Origin: an uncultured Clostridia bacterium
Lineage (GTDB): Bacteria; Bacillota; Clostridia; Christensenellales; DTU072
Assembly (NCBI GenBank): GCA_944349735.1
Contig: CALVNM010000010.1
Coordinates: forward strand, 1 to 46,269
Direction: 5' to 3'
Length of the DNA stretch: 46,269 nt
The notes below the pieces were generated by a model. It searched no databases, was not told where the DNA came from, and worked only from the letters and a program-made list of their open reading frames with translations. Positions 45,301 to 46,269 of this stretch are shown here, piece after piece (position 1 is the stretch's first letter; each line of letters starts with the position of its first letter). A program made the translations under genes and the position numbers.

Positions 45301-46269
45301 TCCCGACGAATACGCCAAGCTGTTGCCTACGTACTTTGTGTACGCGAGAAAGATACAGTACTTCAGAGACGGCGCGTATCAGACATTCACCGTGAACGGC
45401 GAAGTACGCGATTATCTCCTCAGACGTTACGTGTTCAATAAGATCGAATGGGATCTTTCCGAGACCAAGGTATCCTATACCGGCGAAACGGCATACGTAA
45501 AACTCACTTACTGGTACGAACCCACGGCGAGCACGGACGGCACCGTACTTTCCGAGGCGAGCGACAAGGTCACCATACAGGTGCCCGTGAAAGTACGCAA
45601 CTGCGTGGCTCAGTCCGTAGACATGATCAGTTCCGTACAGCACCTCGATCTCGTTTATCAGAAGAACGGCGAGATGATCGTTGCCGTAGCCAGGGACGAG
45701 TACAAGGATCTGCACTCCGGACTCAATACCGGTTGGATATCGGACAACGCCGGCGAAATAGAGCTCGGTACGCTCACCACGGTCGAGAGCCTTATCTCCA
45801 GGTACGGCACGGTGACAGAATATAAGGGCGCTTACACCGGAGTCAAGGCGTACAGACACTCCTCCGAGGACATACTCTATATAGTATATTCCGGAGTCGA
45901 TCTCACCGAGTTCGAAGCCTACCGCGAGTACTATCATTCCAACGGACTCTCTTCGATAGTCAGCAACTCCGATAATTACAATTCTCTCGGAACGCTGTCT
46001 CAGGTATATCACGACGCGGGATTCACCAATACTTATTCCGCCGAACCCGTTGACAACGTACTGACCATCGATCCCACCAAGGCGGGCGACGTTTATGCGG
46101 AGCTTTCCGGAATCAAGTGGATAGACGTCACCGTCAACGTCACCGACATAGACAATAACCCCGTGACCGACGCCAGCGGCAACGTGACCGATACGATCAA
46201 GGGCTGGCACGTCGAGTCGGTAGACGCAAGTTCGCTCGAGAATCTCGACCTCGAAGCCACTTCGCATCC
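24383..46269 (+). CDS. Giant modular exported lipoprotein (3' end beyond window)
   Basis: I translated the frame codon by codon from ATG 24383 and found no stop in 7,295 codons to the window edge. GAGGAG lies 8 bases before the ATG. The N-terminus is a lipoprotein signal (MKLTLAKKLFLILL..., lipobox LFAC, Cys25), so the chain should be tethered outside the cytoplasmic membrane. It is rich in Asp, Glu, Asn, Gly and Leu and has only about eleven cysteines. Layout: residues 26-60 polar; 60-450 leading beta region; about 450-5,480 an array of repeated beta modules with acidic linkers; about 5,530-5,690 two carboxypeptidase-regulatory-like domains; then mixed Ig-like parts and three long hydrophobic or amphipathic helical stretches up to the edge. 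No catalytic motif was recognised. Neighbouring lipoprotein and operon suggest a cell-surface role. Function unknown; a hydrophobic-groove lipid carrier or a structural surface fibre are alternatives. Confidence 0.93.
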   Translation, partial: MKLTLAKKLFLILLAVSMIALLFACSPRDNTGNPDDSIINGNEIETDEEIRNQEITTQTDAKEALKQAVNNYKTQYAAPENPDWFVIDVTLTYNYEYFWLDSTEKYDTSSAFTVVLKANLHLKDNSQSQLYFQIRNSNSVPVFCIYYAEGYSYFVIGTSRFYTPELNLTQIGSMIYELLGSAGIDVTQLLASLATGESGNATLDEYMPIVGNILFTKTAYFTSYSPDENGEFTMRDISFTIQLNQILKLLSGSGISIPGVISISFKTIWDQVGLNLDPVLNQFLGFTVAQLGEKDWPDMTALYTAVTQRQLVTRIDSSGLEAQEYDYVMQGVAITIDTKQDVDETRAQYASTEPADISPDADPIEDYSVAINLSPILLYASDEPVSINFANLNVNEEGRRSYYSEGGLGNIGLAGTLYVENDENGRLTINSILGDVFDLDLGALGEMPIDFPYAARYEFQLDVKVALDFFNGADTVAEITINYNGTPLIRVYLGDNVLYLNFENLKAASGQVLPNLKIPGFNINMMLDGLFLDMIKPYIDPNYVAGASGASNAANAEGDEGGSSIDVMAILGLILDNFNFPGREEYLYNEDGTVMTDENGDPIPNTWDISMILDNEALAELIGMITPVNGVFGDDLKFGLYFNQLDPLNTLEIKAELTDTVRFGIQLDELTYLKEPEWDNYSMVDTEEKRNSYTSLQVTLSDNGIFNITNSNFFFKMAGDVTLGMNATEGGLDLSDLIGVFVDNLLLSIGVEQTKYLKLAYRIEANIDILNISDIELRVLIFNPENENPENETNYLAVYYTGASDTIWIDLSMLNNLTDQIPGLSSLGKLPRLKYENLGLKNTLSGIDIVGLLGSLLYPSASGASNAPEGLVVDTSDPSFVYNAFATFNKALLYNEYITQMAVTGNLFRPSTEIEGAYNEEGGATDAGLDILGLIGSALDRVVIDKTTGTLTVYIASNVLVSVLGMLITELPADANLPEVNAFAEIHLVDLDFSNGYPEDGYLRIYLALRDSTNKDIEAVYVELDILKDIQLTTGEQNLWNLSEDIGYQQSFKTIQSFLDGLIIGLRLSGEFNLSAVEFDENGDPVPVVDAEGNIVYDEYGNIVYRKAEQYVNDYLNGLLGGLIEGLGLLVDTSEFNVELGFEIIAKINLSGVLKLDGSEGADAISTLLGKSEIKIRLYDKEAGHGNVDILGLYLLDGNLYLDLSYFGMPNIGVSNVAKLIDDIADLTSSPTPGEEGAPVSNLLNIDNNAYYANLANPEAVALQVILSPEALSVSLTKDAIAGLLGLFLTSDLPITIQNTDLSLGFGEEGVSIDLNTGVEIFKLSLGLGNFKIALDESELTGADFNVALPAGKEFFLTNDGMPTNIFFELGGGVGLTSDPIEGTDSNIINLAPALSGLLGDVELEALIEFLGIVDAQLFFDIQASLNLEELISIASGGFDFAKIKETALKLTFETYASDDPNDIDPATGERNRKAVISLYYIGGDLYMNIDTAPIQLKYIYIPQANEVIAELIAAISGGTTEGGTTEGGASGAEGDGDVEVGADDVVSTYIDLALANGGLTVNITKAFLLGVFAALGLDVGSYLDTFDIEVGIGANLHPLGVELELKLRDIGNGEEGEGGNYVSLNAAIDNLELMFEKGIDDSGLDKDLYQTVEELRTIGVTLDGVIKAEITAPAGEVTDEETGASGHIQSFTEIFKEIAELLSQSAEKDKLVWIREAALGEHGEQFLGMDDTELGAYYDENIAPISYDKLLNVSLILEVIDDVINPGEDATFGGEIYYDVEVILDITEISNIKASLFLSSVDDEAHKGDILSVSVMGVYDEEKDVYDINLFADLTKLLADGLVIKDPIRVSNFSEFADYMNRFTEVATGKTEKYDPVALNSSNNGISLPKNADGDVPASIMTGAAIVLAITSSPDEFGIPNNAPVALIAPSAAIYSLINSFLSSGSSQDFEIAVDENLIENYVATGTYTDKEIYYAFRGLSKQFMDKMLAASEAGIVSEGNYIAIKGYWDQFDADIRGYFQNGATADMYIARAGNVITVTEAIALTGTERETLEAALTAFEAGYALLTDGVAAYTQEEHLVLKAGLAEERKDELNDMLVAGEITQPTYTWLTEGKILIDGITAVNPDEYPAIDVTKFFGDYGPSLTVEIGATDVPTGNGDETRSAFLLLNLNLASLLTLQMEIGHIEISVSPDETYYTGEYDEYGSLIGGLLNPSSGYYHLDPTAMEDQNIILNVNGELSLVADDTVYDPDNAENNTAINFTALIQALFTEFFGGSANFGAILENHGYDPRKMSYEIGVILNMHDLLKLVATGDIYYLLVAAELKVSLGFEIEKQVIDTALSTEDNIVYKTVKGVDYISLYYADGTAYIDGSIIGVEKVRIEKALKALFDLFGIDIGGYYPADEDDDLNNDVVPSNASAQGPVNADGDELTGGELIPYLRIMLGNKSGVVAELMGALLFGILDGIGVDFGGKSLGTLVGETLNQDFMFQLGLMTRLDSLSKYWDVPGEDVEKDLLSLAIAAGNYQVGVTMHEISADFADSSAESVTLADRNFNPESYALSANLQTVYASFSLDFDLTGVNGTKFGFDETVSAILSQLGINDDGSVNSTVEMINGLGLAPVLQLLSTLSSHYTLEFEGNINLTDIIDNGLFYDTNFSVVLRDRTETAVYDGVTKYKEVLSAYYIDRALYLNAECFNIQAVRIDNVYDFVFKDILPGYGVDISGGSEEGADEGTEEGAGEEVQPSDSNAGFAGYESNQGFDPFAILRQLPEGASEIATYINLLVCPEGFVIGIGTAALFGVLTAIGGEAMDYSSYVEPIGEVSLELGLFKPEDFLGLNLTFEGYEYNGDDRVEIPDASGNLVYKKSGSIGVGLSFSNDIQIAFTYQWTESIEKDDGTYMEVAVDKTMYAPEHAYLDDGTTQEYVVFDQTNPVIGISTKLYVDVAAGKVTGDGTVGDLSGEIYTGYELNQEPLTTLLAGLINVTLSILLEIMEDQEFGLEVELLANIPLRNWRGIEVQITIRRVDNGYNYKLVQANLHNSTMYIDLTPVNGPRFAVVEVLEALLGEKEYEDNILDGLFGGGSSTDGATEGETTEEPSNASGPSNASGDTKTPINIDLGTEMILDGIATHGMALYLTETAVNSVLRAFQMNDLRIFSGLLLQLFLAPKLNSFMFGIDLEASAQYSVEGNSSISKVLDLGLGIDGLELNFEAYPSDKLLLPQTANYLPAHTINTITLDAAFEVELGIDGGVMGLEALYEALLDPNGDLGQLVGEDSAWATLFDENSPLKTALPQLIMLGDLGDTIVIEIQGYVYIRSGLQGILDNLQLRVEIYSKKAREKFDLVISYVEDNLYLDLSSIGMGKVLMPKMKNIINFIINGKGANDEDNNVVDTEGAQNSVDMQEAERLFAEQYPTWAQAMGLNNEPSTEQVLGIAKILLSNDDGLLITVTFEMINAILKLAGIDIPLSTYLSGVANPSVSVGMTPSSEYEVGIHIDSATKEVTVYDPTTGEPVMEERPTGEVDDNGEPVYELVPVTKPNDAGLDFTLRILGESIVAGIENESKVYTPHGIQSTLTPLIPVEERDAYTYFAELAVTLGTNLSVSFDLKDGALTIKDLLDTVFGMLNLDPPEDYDTDIVLAGGDETLKAELNLKFAFDLDRLFSTDPADIKEAIIIELVLQYTIIDNLTGDVFANQKLLRLYMVNDEVYAGLEIFDTNLDIKIPNLNLTNTIRDLLYDAFVIDDVDDGTIVGDDEEEGSQGSQGSQGSGSAPLNATRNPILDMYEDSADTLGNFLQPIIYLNSQGFALMVTNELLVAFVGTLADILGTALGQEEEVSEVTEETLTSIVQDIMDYMSVGLYFDEDKEGNMSLQLNFTKEASEEETGDGGVFDSVGYSITLSLLQDSMLVISADTFNEYYRYMTEDEELMSYYDGCFNLDGETGVEWRFNLGLDITLAADLKEYILNWSSLFANEEDEYGNAVGAAFYIQALNDIVGDVTLRIKADVKLAALDQWAIDAMIQLVSLDDVDADGDGQLDVKEEYFGLYVVGSLHDPEGYEEHGLRLYMTMGALEKYGLAGIELNGDVFESFLNLNLRKLLDTLGGTIGNATGGIVTTLDDLIAQLGGLFEGLFGGDDTETPAEDPEVNPDETPSNAPDEEEGDDPFGYEDEEEPVPVDWYLGLFDSIQFTKGAISIVVARTALQTILKEVLNFPFEEKLGEIAVDLDNVENSLTLRFGLDYQEPIDVSDTEWDDVTVTIADESDAAAVVDELASNDYLKLGLTSPFLNDLTVSYDSVSYAVNATYGYIGNSEQAKMLGISNGNVRYVVYYPHSTFGTTDDAQDKARLIFNAVVSRFAGTATPSGETVYTSQQVRDGYYTFTSKLANYTNIAVKLSQNAPSDPTRYCVMVAVAYANTSLPTLNADNIEAYNLGDREFDAVAEAELLKEIREYEENFLVGAVIEDSDVGGTVAPKALSAALSYVRRQAIDDHDDFALENPGERSIYYLFYDPLSYYYFDASAYVDTPAGKEASLAKQKELADKLIVAITEKFRGKAYTYERDSRGIYTLYYHRTQLTVSAKVVAETDINGDTVRYYVMLGVSSSMSMFNFSLKIHNIDIGLTEVNIFETTPLGGEIRDGLEGRMPYQTYFDEYFEPLSSYKWEFELNSEIFIDDTVGGIFDMSELIGTIASLIGGDNPSAIVQALSRFNLAIQPIDDLAISIGFSVRGYIDFSDITNMRLQLEITYNGKTMILITYIGGYDVDEYGNKVENSTIYADLGGMALPSIALPGIQIGSVLKNLIGGLTEGDGLSLGPDNASDNSGSAIDNGPSNATGDSSIDKVELPDYGWDDRLLLITLGKEETSIAITGALLYSLIYNIGGNEVFAGLLGEIHPAIPRFRNIKIGYSEEDGISGLIIRLTDDTPYEKAFRLGYTFTESSSSFWSEAERTSSITADAYDELNNADGIVYEDISVLSKVGLSLEIEARVRTKNTEKSQQLEAVETLLQNLLGMSEDTINIDPQNTVLVFTIGLSVYADLADLDKTTLALTISLTDETILGVYYVNGKVYADLSGLGFFQASLTGVDLVGILNSFLGSFIGDSGINISDYLEGILTVGDSASNASGNTEYALDNASASATSAPQNAPVDLVSSTDSPLLKILLTDEEITINPNIAIVQALIGDSMALPKISDIKLSTNIQSGLNNLNLRVKLDQKGNYINIGVPEGMFEIYVGETSNRVRLTTIGDESRYGGITGISLGMDSGGNLSADLTLTALLQNVLDTISMNDFTLYLEKRNDYFFLRNLSYGVSSGTFDFNNFGTSFSTGPTYFSPVLKDYYTDGKSPYDSAFVDKGTAFDLTIDLGALGEFNIGELISTYEPLLFSNAYRRLRLSLSKTVTNQIDVPVDQLTQVANVDTTSNSDEWEPQGVTAFIRNNVIHLSLANILVLDLSGIINEVVGWLLKTIIGAINGIAGTITDILWGLIGDVISDLIADLIGDATGYGNPLRVGQIIDNLAGSNGGLPLYNLYLPTLLASMSVPLGGITMRETGTLYGNISALNNTSGEYEPVANATVKIVAEGYEYVGTTDEYGDYMFVNIAPLTYNMTLSANGYNTRNNISVTVLESSSSPACEANYYMTHYVDTTQYGVLRGQVTDQNGNAVSGATVRIYNNSYSYTVTTDASGTYTFSNVVATTYNIQVTKSGYNDVPRPGETAPTVTVKANTTSSNPTVGPAIVLKPYQQAVFTGITVNVVTKRWKKLDDGTEAAEAIAGADVYLYDGATAQWKHIGQTGDEGTLTATIDFTLYGFSHQMQLRDSSGKTIATANLGTKLNADGSDIVKSYTVTFEIKLVNPSISATLVTVRDEQLLSGLATEVFSKYAYNTASGVQYDEAAMTKISSKFDASFDDEFVNGGGTLVAAATDSEGISYHVYEFASATYMKAALSSFVTALGEYTYTSGSETKTSFAITEEIRSLYYHAISYSDKAIVDVRAFTAQRGANGSVVNRLVLAVKAAEKMPVYTGVEVWLEVDGRTVRQSDNYDGVTKNTITGDSEDITWYMQNNARNYLTTIFANSQTDFVEGNRLNSDGSFTIDWLATDVEYLLKLRSADYENMDIGRATIVTDGATNVNLGEVYLVPKEVPEWIEKRGENTAASLLQGIRIRLGADISDASSMGDQQADDDAGYTEDGIPQTKYEYLTAMGESVLNAVIDTAKGQATNAVVNAITNAVGGIGGTILGEVAKRGMGALLGYVGGIDSTSQYLDARGKPIFVPWTNYVSGFEEGKENTSDSFTYIEAWISSDTINSVFSLVNNLFLPYCGYGKISIDQRYTAADLCDIPEGTDEKDIKKLNFTGIFSESREEQMYDYIFTEEALYINTVYSAGARMAPSLINFILFWALGSYLGDSASTIINLIQFVAYQIDILLDVLDQAIRLISHILPLTTAYSMILEKNLEGSPLQQEVVYATMWDNPDEWQGAYLNNKEVTTGNGSRYEPNVNGTAATIENVTLEEDISEKINQRSTNVKDLVMNEGVLDKGDNIVGYNYASDVSVQYGTVSNYNINAGYGSPYGTTVSDEPVTDDDGNLLDGYMRKLDFIDKSVYAKVVLNNAVDTLLDRIVLFLNGASYAADESGMLIGTDDYMPNGTALRADTIIYNEDGTPYNDKYAAIEAMIEEWIDTNIVNSYVIISDYRYVTDQNGVTTSYLVGKTYVRDVYGHFDNEDYLYGDISWLVSQNNYKTGIDWGGIFNGTGLTTSDIESYNFSYVSRYTVKEGTLELDYVNLEDAPYAVALTTMSAKDDRFLEIDINNTGIQLRSVSNVTARNMYSTPNNTAGMKEIPMEPPTEIIFHDPYNLLDFTAVGGSWASDAGGWRHNIESTASHPEGEYIVSSISDILPNRNYVNFTDGSSEHSAGVEIYWDFSRLDFTASDGGNAGYITGYCGNAIVGTIKVTIEGAAIDIDNPIWLEEAGYDVQSNVFNIDEDRHDPLFTLPEIDPLTYDPDEYAKLLPTYFVYARKIQYFRDGAYQTFTVNGEVRDYLLRRYVFNKIEWDLSETKVSYTGETAYVKLTYWYEPTASTDGTVLSEASDKVTIQVPVKVRNCVAQSVDMISSVQHLDLVYQKNGEMIVAVARDEYKDLHSGLNTGWISDNAGEIELGTLTTVESLISRYGTVTEYKGAYTGVKAYRHSSEDILYIVYSGVDLTEFEAYREYYHSNGLSSIVSNSDNYNSLGTLSQVYHDAGFTNTYSAEPVDNVLTIDPTKAGDVYAELSGIKWIDVTVNVTDIDNNPVTDASGNVTDTIKGWHVESVDASSLENLDLEATSH
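26729..26758 (+). repeat. Perfect 15-base tandem duplication
   Basis: Two identical 15-base units (26729-26743 and 26744-26758) encode NPENE twice within the giant gene, in a loop between strands. It looks like a recent slippage or duplication event in frame. Confidence 0.9.
30216..30750 (+). other. Charged alpha-helical insertion in the giant protein
   Basis: About 178 residues (near 1,945-2,122) change from beta-rich to helical and charged, for example ETLEAALTAFEAGYALLTDG and LAEERKDELNDMLVAGEITQ. It accounts for most of the enlarged 542-residue spacing between module anchors 1827 and 2369. Confidence 0.6.
35633..35668 (+). repeat. Short Gly-Ser-Gln microrepeat in a module linker
   Basis: A 9-base unit GG-N-TC-N-CAA occurs three times followed by a partial fourth, encoding GSQGSQGSQGSG. 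It lies in the acidic linker of the module anchored at residue 3702. Confidence 0.85.
37323..38166 (+). repeat. Duplicated Tyr-rich alpha/beta domain in the giant protein
   Basis: Copy 1 (37323-37603, from residue 4314) and copy 2 (37857-38166, from residue 4492) share the same order: a YYP/FYDP start, a helix (ARLIFNAVVSRFAG and LADKLIVAITEKFRG), a Y-rich hairpin, then RYCVMVAVAYA or RYYVMLGVSSS. A third, weaker copy is at about 42099-42371, with EEIRSLYYH and RLVLAVKAAE. Copies 1 and 2 fill the 706-residue gap between module anchors 4057 and 4763. Confidence 0.6.
40970..41451 (+). other. Two carboxypeptidase-regulatory-like domains
   Basis: Residues about 5,530-5,605 and 5,627-5,690 of the giant protein carry the typical G-x-V-T/S...G-A-T-V...T-D-x-x-G-x-Y-x-F...Y-x-V-x-x-x-G-Y pattern: VANATVKIV with TTDEYGDYMF, and AVSGATVRIY with TTDASGTYTF. 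These prealbumin-like beta domains are common spacer modules of bacterial surface proteins. They mark the end of the module array. Confidence 0.85.

Noticed and set aside
44891..46267. 458-codon minus-strand open frame at the right edge
   Set aside because: Same in-register shadow of the giant gene; the plus-strand frame continues through it with domain-like sequence.
1..46269. CRISPR arrays, tRNA and rRNA genes, prophage or integrase genes
   Set aside because: None was recognised on either strand by reading; the repeats present are protein-level or short hairpins.

Overview
The window is a chromosomal stretch of a Gram-positive (Bacillota) bacterium, most likely an uncultured Clostridia-type gut or rumen organism. 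This is inferred from the set of mini-RNase III, RlmB and a SigH-like sigma factor, from AmaP, from GGAGG ribosome sites, and from sigma-A promoters with a strict 17-base (once 16-base) spacer. No rRNA, tRNA, CRISPR array, transposase or phage gene was seen.

Positions 1-24,000 are compact housekeeping and metabolic DNA. From the left: an XRE-cupin regulator cut by the window edge, amaP, a fumarase alpha/beta plus nitroreductase operon, a PII-like protein followed by a cation/proton antiporter, a small XRE repressor, a membrane-anchored metallophosphatase, a GH2 glycosidase, QueH and a glutamate-5-kinase-like enzyme. A long minus-strand block follows: mrnC-rlmB-sigH-ychF, an unknown membrane protein, then cysE-cysS and a zinc-ribbon membrane protein. 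This is a permuted form of the cysE-cysS-mrnC-rlmB-yacP-sigH cluster known from Bacillus. From 18,493 the plus strand carries a transglutaminase lipoprotein, a DUF4380-like protein and a ROK-like kinase as one operon ending in a terminator at 23,812.

Positions 24,268-46,269, almost half the window, hold one gene. From ATG 24383 I read a single frame with no stop for 21,887 bases (7,295 codons) to the right edge. It has a strong promoter, a 5'-terminal hairpin, a good ribosome site and a lipoprotein signal (Cys25). It encodes an acidic, cysteine-poor exported protein of roughly 0.8 MDa or more. Its first 5,400 residues contain at least thirteen, probably fourteen, diverged beta-rich modules. 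Most have a Y-x-[DN]-L-like strand, a helix, and an acidic disordered linker that often contains Ser-Asn-Ala. The strand recurs every 286-393 residues, apart from two places where other domains are inserted. Two carboxypeptidase-regulatory-like domains and a long C-terminal part with hydrophobic helices follow. The module resembles no family I can name with confidence. A LolA/LppX-like or bridge-like lipid-binding array is a testable idea only. This gene is the main candidate for something undescribed.
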